From Marinobacterium stanieri (GTDB lineage Bacteria > Pseudomonadota > Gammaproteobacteria > Pseudomonadales > Balneatricaceae), in assembly GCF_900155945.1 (NCBI RefSeq), contig NZ_FTMN01000006.1, positions 62,001-126,000 of the forward strand: DNA of 64,000 bases. Reading direction: 5' to 3'. Positions 45,666-54,049 of the stretch are shown here, in pieces (within the stretch, counting starts at the first letter, position 1; each line of letters opens with the position of its first letter). Both the position numbers and the translations under genes were made by a program. The notes beneath the pieces were generated by a model. It saw only the letters and a list, made by a program, of their open reading frames with translations, made no database searches and was not told the origin of the DNA.

Positions 45666-46212
45666 TCATTTCTGATTCTTCCTTCGGCAGACAGGTTCTG
45701 TCTGCCCTGCTCCCCCGTTTTATCCCTGCTTGACCATCACAGCTGATGACGCCATAGCCACCGGACTGAAGGCCCTGATCCCCCGTTCTCAGCCTGAAGC
45801 TGCTTGATAACAGCAGGCGGCTTCCTGGCTGCAGCTGTACTCCATACGCTCCTCCCCGCTCTCTTCTCACTTCCCACTTCTCCTTGTTTGGCTCAAATTC
45901 GGCTTCAAATTATCTTAATTATTTATTGACTAATCACAATTTAATAGAGACACATCAATATTCATTAAATACATATCAGAAACATATTTAAATAACCAAA
46001 CAATCTAACCAGGGTGAAAATAAAAAACCATGTAAATCATAGGCTTAGATCCATTTCCTTCTGTATCCAAAAAAACTGCGCCCGGGCAATAAAAATCCTT
46101 TTATTTCAATGAGATACAGACCAGCAAGTGGGGATATTTATTTGCCATTAATCATAACTGTAAATATAATGATCAATATCGATTAAAAATTAATCAAAAA
46201 AGAACTAAGACA
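45666..46212. other. Intergenic stretch with an AT-rich block
   Basis: No convincing gene in about 550 bases. The first part has normal composition; 45890-46212 is strongly AT-rich with repeated TTAAT/ATTAAT tracts, the kind of DNA bound by H-NS-like silencers. A 9-bp stem-loop GGCAGACAG-gtt-CTGTCTGCC lies at 45686-45706. Confidence 0.5.
45686..45706 (+). terminator. Stem-loop after the 64-residue hypothetical
   Basis: Perfect 9-bp stem with a 3-base loop, 21 bases after the stop. The following CTGCTCCCCCGTTTT is not a classic T-tract, so activity is uncertain. Confidence 0.45.
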
Positions 46213-46485
46213 ATGCAAGAGAAGGAAATCAAGTTGTTATTCAAGGCGGGAGTGTTTGAATCCTGTCAGGCGATTCCGATCTCAATGTCACGCGGCTGGA
46301 CATTGAAATTCATCACTCGGGATCAGGATGTGGTGACGCTGAACTTGCAGCGCTCCAAACATGAACGTGAGTTCAAAAGCCTGGATGGCGCATCAGCCGT
46401 GGCACGTCGAATTGGCTTCGACTGGTTGAATGTGCAGATCGGTGAGTTGCAGTGGCGGGAAAAGGTGTCCCGAACCGGGAGCTAA
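46213..46485 (+). CDS. Small conserved-looking hypothetical protein (90 residues)
   Basis: Starts MQEKEIKLLFKAGVFESCQA; 'FKSLDGASAVARRIGF' follows. The pattern is faintly like small proteins from Pseudomonas-type genomes that databases label plasmid replication protein RepB, a label without good support; I cannot confirm a family. No signal or membrane segment. The gene itself has normal GC while its 300-base leader is very AT-rich. Ribosome site weak. It precedes the convergent SlyD-like gene. Confidence 0.55.
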   Translation: MQEKEIKLLFKAGVFESCQAIPISMSRGWTLKFITRDQDVVTLNLQRSKHEREFKSLDGASAVARRIGFDWLNVQIGELQWREKVSRTGS

Positions 46486-46518
46486 CCGGTTCGGGTCGAT
46501 CCTGGATATTGGGGTGAT

Positions 46519-46980
46519 TTAGCGGTCAGAGCCAGCCAGTTCCTGCTCGGTTGCAGCACGCACGGCCACAACCTCAACATCGAACACCAGGGTCTGGCCG
46601 GCAAAGGGATGGTTGGTATCCACACGAACTTCGCGTGTGTCCAGCGCAACCACTTTGCCCAAACGCATTTCGCCCTGTTCGTCTTCGATCTGGCAGAACA
46701 GGCCGATTTTCAGGCCCGGCATGCCGGCGAAAGCTTCTCGATCCAGTTCGAGCACCTTGCTTTCATCCCGTTCGCCATAGCCCAGCTCAGGCGGCACTTC
46801 CTGACGGAAGGTATCGCCCGCAGCTCGCCCTTCCAGTGCCTGTTCAAGACCTGGCACGATCTGGCGGTGGCCGTGGATGTAAGTCAGCGGTTCGGCATCA
46901 CGGGAGCCGTCCAGTACTTCACCATCCGTGCCTTCAAGGGCGTAATGAAAGCTGACATGGGTGTCGCGGGTAATGTTCAC
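46519..46980 (-). CDS. FKBP-type peptidyl-prolyl isomerase, SlyD-like
   Basis: 153 residues. FKBP domain split by an IF insert: 'VSFHYALEGTDGEVLDGSRDAEPLTYIHGHRQIVPGLEQALEG' and 'GERDESKVLELDREAF', then the second FKBP strand 'VRVDTNHPFAGQTLVFDVEVVAVRAA'. It assists folding at proline bonds in the cytoplasm. The histidine/cysteine-rich metal-binding tail of E. coli SlyD is absent, so it is the short SlyD/FkpB-like form. Starts 9 bases after the pdxH stop; the two are probably one unit. Confidence 0.9.
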   Translation of the reverse strand: MNITRDTHVSFHYALEGTDGEVLDGSRDAEPLTYIHGHRQIVPGLEQALEGRAAGDTFRQEVPPELGYGERDESKVLELDREAFAGMPGLKIGLFCQIEDEQGEMRLGKVVALDTREVRVDTNHPFAGQTLVFDVEVVAVRAATEQELAGSDR

Positions 46981-46989
46981 AGCTGGTCC

Positions 46990-47637
46990 TCAGGGTTGCA
47001 GGCGTTCCAGACGCCATTGATCGGCGGCCAGAGTATACCGGAAACGGTCGTGCAGACGGTTTTCACGGCCCTGCCAGAACTCGAAATGCTCCGGCACCAG
47101 GCAGTAACCACCCCAGGTTTCCGGACAGGGCACGACCTGATCGGCATATTCGTCGTCCAGTTTGGCGACCCGCTGCTCCAGGGTAATTCGGTGATCGATG
47201 GGCTGGGTCTGGTCAGACACGGCGGCACTGAGCTGGCTGCCACGCGGGCGCTGGTGGAAATAGGTTTCGCCATCAGCGAAGGGCAGTTGTTCAACCCGAC
47301 CACGGATACGTACCTGACGCTCCAGGCCACGCCAGTAGAACAGCAACTCTGCCTTGGGATTCTGCGCCAGCTGCTGGCCCTTTTCACTGCGGAAATCGGT
47401 GAACCAGCAGAAGCCGCATTCGTCATAGCGCTTGAGCAGTACGATGCGTGCACTGGGCCAGCCCTCGGCATCAGCGGTGGCTAATGTCATTGAGGTGGCG
47501 TCATCCGGGTGTGCGGTCAGCGCAGCCTGCATCCAGTCTTCAAACTGCAGCATGGGGTCTGCCTGCATCTGCTCCCGATGCAACCCTGCCGCAACATATT
47601 CCCGGCGCAGGGCACTGATTTCAGAGGATTCACTCAT
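46990..47637 (-). CDS. pdxH: Pyridoxamine 5'-phosphate oxidase
   Basis: 215 residues (E. coli 218). FMN enzyme that oxidises pyridoxine/pyridoxamine 5'-phosphate to pyridoxal 5'-phosphate, the last step of vitamin B6 synthesis and salvage. Family strings: 'LREEY..GL'-type start, 'MTLATADAEGWPSARIVLLKRYDECGFCWFTDFRSEKGQQL', 'LLFYWRGLERQVRIRG', and the C-terminal 'FWQGRENRLHDRFRYTL...W..ERLQP' signature. ATG 47637 has GGAG 7 bases upstream; the much longer open frame continues antisense into the next gene and is not used. Confidence 0.95.
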   Translation of the reverse strand: MSESSEISALRREYVAAGLHREQMQADPMLQFEDWMQAALTAHPDDATSMTLATADAEGWPSARIVLLKRYDECGFCWFTDFRSEKGQQLAQNPKAELLFYWRGLERQVRIRGRVEQLPFADGETYFHQRPRGSQLSAAVSDQTQPIDHRITLEQRVAKLDDEYADQVVPCPETWGGYCLVPEHFEFWQGRENRLHDRFRYTLAADQWRLERLQP

Positions 47638-47754
47638 CGCTATCTCCAGTCGTTTGCTACAGGCCAATACTATAAAGCATGGCTTGGGGGTTATACTGCC
47701 CCTGATCACGGGTGAGGCATTTTCACCGATTTTACGGCAGTGGAGAACAGGACG

Positions 47755-48447
47755 ATGACATTGAAGCCGATACGCACCGCCTTGCTGCTGGTTCTGAGCG
47801 CCAGCTTGCTGCTCGGCGGTTGTACCACCACTGGCAAGCCTCGCCCGTTTCAACTCAAGAATCTGGCCAAGTCGGAGATCGACATGGTCACCGATCTGCA
47901 TATCGAAACCGTCAACCAGCTGGCACGCGAACTGACTATCAAGCTGTACAAGCGTAACCCGCGTGAACTGGCCAAGGTACCCGGCATGACGGTATCCCGC
48001 CGCCTGGAATTGTTGTTGGGGTCGCCGCGCCCCATTCGCCACGCCGAGTTGAATAACCTGTACGCAGAGAAGGCGATCCCGTTGGCCTTTGATGCCGATT
48101 TCAAGGGTGACCGGGTATTCGCGCTGATGATCGGTATCACCGGTATGTTGCATGCGTCCTACAACTACCGCGACGAGTTCTACATGCTGAACGAGATCGA
48201 CCAGCAGAAGCTCTACAACTCGGCACGCAACCTGGAAGCCGTAGCCTGGCGCCTGAACACCTACCGCCAGCCCAACGGTACGCCTTTCCTGCTCAGCAAC
48301 AGCCCGGCCAACCTGAGCTTTGAGCGCCTCCTCGGCAAACTGATTGCACACCAGGACATGATGGCGCGCATCGTCTCGGACTCCACCAACCGCGCCATCA
48401 ACACGGTGGTGCATGGCATCGCCTCAACCACGCTGCTGCCGATCTAA
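47755..48447 (+). CDS. Lipoprotein of unknown function
   Basis: 230 residues. Type II signal with lipobox LLGGC (Cys23). The mature protein is mostly helical and has no recognised domain; 'FALMIGITGMLHASYNYRDEFYMLNEIDQQKLYNSARNLE' in the middle looks conserved in style. Residue +2 after Cys is Thr, which permits outer-membrane sorting. ATG 47755 follows ACAGGAC; a GTG 15 bases earlier is less likely. Divergent from pdxH, convergent with the kinase gene. Confidence 0.7.
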   Translation: MTLKPIRTALLLVLSASLLLGGCTTTGKPRPFQLKNLAKSEIDMVTDLHIETVNQLARELTIKLYKRNPRELAKVPGMTVSRRLELLLGSPRPIRHAELNNLYAEKAIPLAFDADFKGDRVFALMIGITGMLHASYNYRDEFYMLNEIDQQKLYNSARNLEAVAWRLNTYRQPNGTPFLLSNSPANLSFERLLGKLIAHQDMMARIVSDSTNRAINTVVHGIASTTLLPI

Positions 48448-48461
48448 GCGACTGAGTATAA

Positions 48462-49463
48462 TCAGCAATCCCGCAGGGGCTTGAGTACGCGGATATCGGC
48501 TATCTTGTGGTTCTCGTTGAGGAACAGGGTGACATCCGCCTGCTCCGGCATCTGCTCCAGCATGGCACGTGTCAGGCGCTCATAGTGCTGAATAAAGCGC
48601 TGGATTTCGTCCTCGTTCATGATGCGCAGGTGATCCGTGGGCTGCTGGGTGTCATAGATATAGCGTACCCGCTCCGCCAGCTTCTTCTCCTGCAACGAAC
48701 GCCACTCATATACTGCATCCATACTCGGTACACACAGCATCAGCAGCATATCCAGACGTTCGAACAGTGCCTTGTAAGGCCCTTTCAACTGTTCGTTCAC
48801 GTAGGTACGCCAGACGGCGTCTGTATCTTCGTCACGTTCCAGCACGTTAGCCGGGTCAGCCAGCTCAGCTTCAGATTGCGGCTGGGCGCCGACACACCAA
48901 CCCTCGAACACGATCAGATCTGCACCACCGACCCATTCCTGCCAGACGGAATCGGGACAGCGGTCATCAATGGATTTGTCGAACACCGGGATCTTGGTGA
49001 TGCGATCAGGATCATCGGCACAGAGGCTGTCGATGATCTCGACGCCCAGATCAACGTCGTGGGTGCCGGGTACACCACGTGTGACCAACAGCGGGTGCAC
49101 GGACTCAGCCAACAGTTCACGGTCAGCGCGGGTCTTGTACAGATCATCGATGGAAAACCCCACCACGCGCAGGCCGAAGCCTTCACCCAGAATGACCTCC
49201 AGCAGGTTGAACAGGGTCGATTTGCCGGCGCCCTGGGCACCATTGATGCCCAGCACCAGCGGCCCTTCCTGACGCCGTTGCCGGGCCAGAATCCAGGCCG
49301 CCAGCGGCACGTAGATCTCTTCAAACATCTCTTTCAGGCCGATATCCACCTTGAGCGATTCCAGCGTCGCTGCAAACGCCTGCTCCACTGCATTGACCGC
49401 ATGACGGCGCTCTTCGTCGGAAAGGCAGAGCTGATTGCGGGGCCAGCGTGTCAGTAGGCTCAT
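48462..49463 (-). CDS. P-loop kinase, D-glycerate 3-kinase-like
   Basis: 333 residues. Walker A GAQGAGKST at 75-83 preceded by 'PLVLGINGAQ', then 'VVGFSIDDLYKTRADRELLAESVHPLLVTRGVPGTHDVDLG' and 'IPVFDKSIDDRCP', 'LIVFEGWCVGAQPQ', all typical of the glycerate kinase/Tda10 group related to uridine and pantothenate kinases. It would phosphorylate a small molecule, glycerate being the best guess. AAGGAG 7 bases before ATG 49463 fixes the start; the longer frame is rejected. Confidence 0.85.
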   Translation of the reverse strand: MSLLTRWPRNQLCLSDEERRHAVNAVEQAFAATLESLKVDIGLKEMFEEIYVPLAAWILARQRRQEGPLVLGINGAQGAGKSTLFNLLEVILGEGFGLRVVGFSIDDLYKTRADRELLAESVHPLLVTRGVPGTHDVDLGVEIIDSLCADDPDRITKIPVFDKSIDDRCPDSVWQEWVGGADLIVFEGWCVGAQPQSEAELADPANVLERDEDTDAVWRTYVNEQLKGPYKALFERLDMLLMLCVPSMDAVYEWRSLQEKKLAERVRYIYDTQQPTDHLRIMNEDEIQRFIQHYERLTRAMLEQMPEQADVTLFLNENHKIADIRVLKPLRDC

Positions 49464-49665
49464 GGGGTCTCCTTGCATGATCGACCTGTGGATAAGGGCA
49501 CTGAGTCTACACCAGTTGCAATCTCGGGTGATATCCGCAGTAATGGCATTCGGTGCTGTGGATAACCCCCAGTGATTGCCATACCATAGATCCAAATTCC
49601 GCCGGGTTCCGTAAGCGGCGGTCTCTTCTGTACGCGACACTACTCATCGACACCAAGGATGCCTC

Positions 49666-50922
49666 ATGCGTGACTCTGTCGGGACGTACTCTCTGTTCAA
49701 GCGTCTGTTGCCGTTGCTGATTCTGGCCATCGCCGGTCTGATCACCTTTGCATTGGTCAAAACCCGTGAGCAACCTCAGGCACAGGACGCCCAGATCAAA
49801 CGCTGGAACGTCACCGCGACTCAGATTAACAGTCTGTCTGCGGCCCCCGAGCTGAGGCTGTACGGCCAATTCGAGCCGCCTCAAACGACGCGCCTGAGCA
49901 GTGCCCTCAACGCCGATGTAAGCCATATCCTCGCGTCCGAGGGTGAACGCCTGCCCCAGGGCAGCCTGTTGCTGGAACTGGATGCACGTGAGGTTGAACT
50001 CCAGCTGCGCCAGCGCAAGGCCGAACTGGCGGCCATCGACGCTCGCATCAACGCCGAGCAGGTGCGTTACCAGCATGACCGCAGCTCATTGAAGCTGGAG
50101 CAGGACGTACAGGCCCTCAACCAGGACCGGGTTGATCGCGCCGCAAGCCTGCAGCAGCGTAACCTGCTGAGCCAGGAGCAACTGGATGCCAGCCGTCAGA
50201 CGCTGCGCCAGCAGGCCCTGGCTATCGAAGCACGACGCCAGTCCATTGCCGATCATCCCAACCGGCTGGCCCAGCTGGAAGCCGAACGCGAGCGCATTCA
50301 AAGCCAGATTGAACTGGCCGAGCTGGACCTGGCGCGCACCCGCATTCAGGCCCCTTTCAATGCCCGCATCCTCAGCATCGAAACCGCGGTCGGTAACCGA
50401 GTACGCCCGGGGGATGCCTTGATCACTCTGTACGACCTGGACCGTATTCAGCTCAGAGCACAGGTGCCTGACCACTGGCGCGAGCGCCTGGGGCAAGCCC
50501 TGGAGCAGGGGCCGTTGCAGGCTCGTGCCGAACTGGCCGGAGAAACGGTGTCGCTGGAAATGCAACGCCTGGCGGCCCGCATCAACCCCGGCCAGGCCGG
50601 CGTGGATGCCCTGTTCAGTCTGCCACCAAAAGGCCAGCTGCCATTGCCGGGACAAACCCTCAGCATCCGTCTGTTGCTGCCACAGCAGAACGCGCTGTTT
50701 GCCCTGCCGCCGGAAGCTCTTTACGGCACCAACCGCGTGTACCGTCTGGATGAGGATGAGCGCCTGCAGGCCGTGAGGGTAGAGCTGGCCGGTCAGCGCC
50801 AGCTGACTGATGGCCAGCAACAGGTACTGGTCAGTGCCGACGCCCTGACCAGCGGTGACAGGGTCATCACCACGCAGCTGCCCAATGCCATCGGCGGCCT
50901 GCCGGTACAGGTGGTGGAGTAA
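49666..50922 (+). CDS. RND periplasmic adaptor (system 2)
   Basis: 418 residues: membrane anchor at about 12-32, lipoyl half, a long helical hairpin (about 105-215, rich in Arg/Gln/Leu), second lipoyl half ('LDLARTRIQAPFNARILSIETAVGNRVRPGDALITLYDLD') and beta-barrel domains. The hairpin is longer than in system 1, suggesting a different outer-membrane partner. AAGGATG precedes ATG 49666. The permease gene starts 2 bases after its stop. No outer membrane factor is encoded with it, so it likely borrows one, such as a TolC-type protein elsewhere. Confidence 0.9.
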   Translation: MRDSVGTYSLFKRLLPLLILAIAGLITFALVKTREQPQAQDAQIKRWNVTATQINSLSAAPELRLYGQFEPPQTTRLSSALNADVSHILASEGERLPQGSLLLELDAREVELQLRQRKAELAAIDARINAEQVRYQHDRSSLKLEQDVQALNQDRVDRAASLQQRNLLSQEQLDASRQTLRQQALAIEARRQSIADHPNRLAQLEAERERIQSQIELAELDLARTRIQAPFNARILSIETAVGNRVRPGDALITLYDLDRIQLRAQVPDHWRERLGQALEQGPLQARAELAGETVSLEMQRLAARINPGQAGVDALFSLPPKGQLPLPGQTLSIRLLLPQQNALFALPPEALYGTNRVYRLDEDERLQAVRVELAGQRQLTDGQQQVLVSADALTSGDRVITTQLPNAIGGLPVQVVE

Positions 50923-50924
50923 GC

Positions 50925-53900
50925 ATGCACGGATTCATCGCCCTTTTTGCCAGCCATCGCGTCGCCGCCAACCTGCTGATGCTGCTGTTGTTGCTCAGTG
51001 GCCTGTACGGTTTACGCCAGCTCAACACCCAGTTCTTCCCCACCTTTGATATCGATATTGTCACGGTAGAAGTGGTCTGGAGCGGCGCCAGCGCCGAAGA
51101 TGTGGAGCGTTCTATTCTGCTGCCGGTGGAGCAGGAACTGCGCTCGGTCAACGGTGTGGATACGCTCTATGCCACCGCCAATCAGGGGCGTGCCGCCTTC
51201 CGCGTAGAGCTGGAAGAAGGCACCGACGTGGATTACGCCCTCACCGAAGTGCGCCAGAAGGTTGATGCCATTCGCGCCGACCTGCCCAGCGACAGCGAAG
51301 AACCGCTGATCCAGAAGGTCATCAATTACGAAGGCATCTCCGACGTTATTCTCACCTCGGACCGTGCCTCGCTGGATGAACTTCGTCCGCTGGCCTATCA
51401 GCTGGAACAGGAGCTGCTGGACCGTGGTGTGCGCAAAATCGATTTTATCGGCCTGCCGGAGCAGGAGATCGCCATCCAGGTGCCGCCCGAGCAACTGCAG
51501 CAATTGGGCCTGACGCTGGACCAGATCGCAGCCCGTATCCGTGAACAAAGCCGGGATCTGCCCGCCGGCACAGCGGCCCGCAGTGAAGGGGCACGCCAGA
51601 TCCGCAGCCTGGGCCAACAGCGCGACAGCGAAGGCTTTCGTCAGCTGCCATTACTGACCGATGATCAGGGGCGTCTGGTTCGCGTCGGTGATGTAGCACA
51701 AGTGGAACAGCGCCCGCGTGACCGGTCTGTACTCTTGTCCTGGCAGGGCCAGCCTGCCGTACTGATGCAACTGAAGCGCACCGAAGCAGACGACACTCTG
51801 GAAGCGGCTGCGATCCTTGATACCTGGCTCGCCGACACCCGGCCCACCCTGCCGCAGGGTGTCGAGCTGGTGGCCTTCAATGAAAGCTGGCAACTGGTGC
51901 GCGACCGTATCCAGCTGCTGGTGAAAAATGGCATCAGCGGCCTGATTCTGGTGATTCTGGTGCTGTTCCTGTTCCTCAATGCCCGCGTCGCCTTCTGGGT
52001 CTGTGTCGGTATTCCGGTTTCATTCATGACGGCTTTGGCGGTGCTCTGGGGCATTGGCGGCTCCATCAACATGATGTCCCTGTTCGCCTTCATCATGGCC
52101 CTTGGGATCATCGTGGATGATGCCATCGTGGTGGGCGAGGATACCCTGACCCATGTGCAAAAAGGCGAACCGGGCCTGCAAGCGGCCATCGGTGGCGCCA
52201 AGCGCATGGCTGCGCCAGTAATAGCCTCTTCGCTCACCACCATCGCGGCCTTTTTGCCGCTGTTGATGGTGGGTGGCATTATCGGCAGCATCCTGATCGA
52301 CATTCCTACGGTGGTCATCTGCGTCATTCTGGCGTCGCTGCTGGAGTGCCTGCTGATTCTGCCCGGTCACCTGAGCCACAGCCTGCGCAGTATCCAGGAT
52401 CTGCGCCCGTCCAAACTGCGCCTGCGACTGGATTCGGGCTTCCACCATTTCCGTGAGCACCAGTTCCGCCGTTTTATAACCCTGGCCCTGCATCACCGTG
52501 GCGCTACCCTTGCCCTGGCCCTGGGCTTGCTGGTGGTCGGATTTGGCCTTATTGCCGGTGGCCGCCTGTCGTTTACTTTTTTCCCCAGCGTGGATACCAA
52601 CACCCTCACCGCCAACGTCAAGTTTGTGGCCGGTACCGACCGTATCCACGTGGATCGTTTTCTGGCGCATCTGGACAGTACGCTGGGCAGTACGGATGAG
52701 GCGCTGGGTGGTGACCTGGTCAAGGTTCGGCTGCGCGAATCCGGCATGGCCAATTTCCCGCGCAGTTCAGCCACGGCTTTCACCGGCGATACCTACGGTT
52801 CGCTCTATGTGGAACTCAAGCCGGCCGATGATCGTGAGGTGACCAACCAGCAGCTGATCCGTCACTGGCGTGAACAGATCCAGCTGCCCGCCGGTATTGA
52901 GAAATTCAGCATCGATTTGGCGCAGGCCGGCCCGCCCGGCAAACCCATCGAGGTCAAACTGACCGGCCCCGACGTCAGCACGCTGAAGCAGGCGTCACTG
53001 GCACTGCAGGACCGTCTGTCCCGTTACTCGGGGCTGTCCAATGTTGACGACGATCTGCCCTGGGGCAGTACCCAGCTGATCTACAGCCTGACACCCTCGG
53101 CGCAGGCTGCCGGACTGACACTGAACGCGCTGGGCGGTCAGCTCAGGTCCGCCTTTGATGGCCAGAAGGTACAGGCCTTTTACGAAGGACGGGACGAGAT
53201 CGAAGTGCGCGTGATGCTGCCCGACGCCGCCCGCGATCAGCTCAGCACTCTGGGCTCACTGCCGGTGGTGCTGCCGGATGGCCGGGTCACGCCGATTGGC
53301 AATGTTGTCAGCTTCGAGGCACGACCGGGTCTGGACAGCCTGCAACGTATCGATGGCCAGCTGGCCCTGAATGTCTCAGCCGACCTGGATGAGGCCGTAA
53401 CCAACGCTGACGAAGTCATCGCCAAACTGCAGGAAGAGGTTATTCCTTCACTGACCAGCGAGTACGGCGTCGGCGCCAGTTTTGAAGGCAAGAACCGTGA
53501 CCAGCGCGAAACCCTGGCCGATATGAAAGCCGGCCTGCTGCTGGCACTGGCCCTGATCTACATCATCCTGACCTGGGTGTTCGGCTCCTGGAGCTGGCCC
53601 GTGGTGGTCATGCTGGCGATCCCCCTCGGCCTCACCGGTGCCATTTACGGCCACCTGCTCAGTGGCCTGGATCTGACCGTGCTGTCCCTGTTCGGCCTCT
53701 TTGGCCTGTCCGGTATCGTCATCAACGATTCCATCGTATTGGTCACCTTCTACAAGGGCCTGCGCGAACAGGGCATGGCAGCACGCGAGGCGATCATCGA
53801 AGCGGCCTGCCAGCGCTTGCGTGCTGTATTACTGACATCATTGACCACCATTGGCGGCCTGATGCCGATCCTGTTCGAGACCTCACTGCAGGCGCGCTTC

Positions 53901-54029
53901 CTGATTCCCATGGCCACTTCCATCGTGTTTGGCCTGGCCTACGGAACCCTGCTGATACTCGTGGTCATACCCGCTATGCTGAGTCTATTGGAAGAGAGCA
54001 AGACCAAAGCGAAAAAAGTGCTGCCCTGA
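50925..54029 (+). CDS. RND efflux permease (system 2)
   Basis: 1034 residues with full RND layout. Helix 4 carries the Asp pair ('FIMALGIIVDDAIVVGEDTL'), and helix 10 reads 'SGIVINDSIVLVTFYKG', again Asn-Asp where AcrB has Lys-Asn. It is therefore the same branch as the permease at 36494-39643, though the two are clearly distinct in sequence. Inner-membrane proton-driven exporter. The fumC gene begins only 20 bases after its stop on the same strand. Confidence 0.93.
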   Translation: MHGFIALFASHRVAANLLMLLLLLSGLYGLRQLNTQFFPTFDIDIVTVEVVWSGASAEDVERSILLPVEQELRSVNGVDTLYATANQGRAAFRVELEEGTDVDYALTEVRQKVDAIRADLPSDSEEPLIQKVINYEGISDVILTSDRASLDELRPLAYQLEQELLDRGVRKIDFIGLPEQEIAIQVPPEQLQQLGLTLDQIAARIREQSRDLPAGTAARSEGARQIRSLGQQRDSEGFRQLPLLTDDQGRLVRVGDVAQVEQRPRDRSVLLSWQGQPAVLMQLKRTEADDTLEAAAILDTWLADTRPTLPQGVELVAFNESWQLVRDRIQLLVKNGISGLILVILVLFLFLNARVAFWVCVGIPVSFMTALAVLWGIGGSINMMSLFAFIMALGIIVDDAIVVGEDTLTHVQKGEPGLQAAIGGAKRMAAPVIASSLTTIAAFLPLLMVGGIIGSILIDIPTVVICVILASLLECLLILPGHLSHSLRSIQDLRPSKLRLRLDSGFHHFREHQFRRFITLALHHRGATLALALGLLVVGFGLIAGGRLSFTFFPSVDTNTLTANVKFVAGTDRIHVDRFLAHLDSTLGSTDEALGGDLVKVRLRESGMANFPRSSATAFTGDTYGSLYVELKPADDREVTNQQLIRHWREQIQLPAGIEKFSIDLAQAGPPGKPIEVKLTGPDVSTLKQASLALQDRLSRYSGLSNVDDDLPWGSTQLIYSLTPSAQAAGLTLNALGGQLRSAFDGQKVQAFYEGRDEIEVRVMLPDAARDQLSTLGSLPVVLPDGRVTPIGNVVSFEARPGLDSLQRIDGQLALNVSADLDEAVTNADEVIAKLQEEVIPSLTSEYGVGASFEGKNRDQRETLADMKAGLLLALALIYIILTWVFGSWSWPVVVMLAIPLGLTGAIYGHLLSGLDLTVLSLFGLFGLSGIVINDSIVLVTFYKGLREQGMAAREAIIEAACQRLRAVLLTSLTTIGGLMPILFETSLQARFLIPMATSIVFGLAYGTLLILVVIPAMLSLLEESKTKAKKVLP

Positions 54030-54049
54030 CCGGGCAAGGAGTTCACGAA

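Noticed and set aside
47638-48414. Upstream extension of the pdxH frame
   Set aside because: Antisense to the lipoprotein gene; pdxH has a proper start at 47637 with the usual length.
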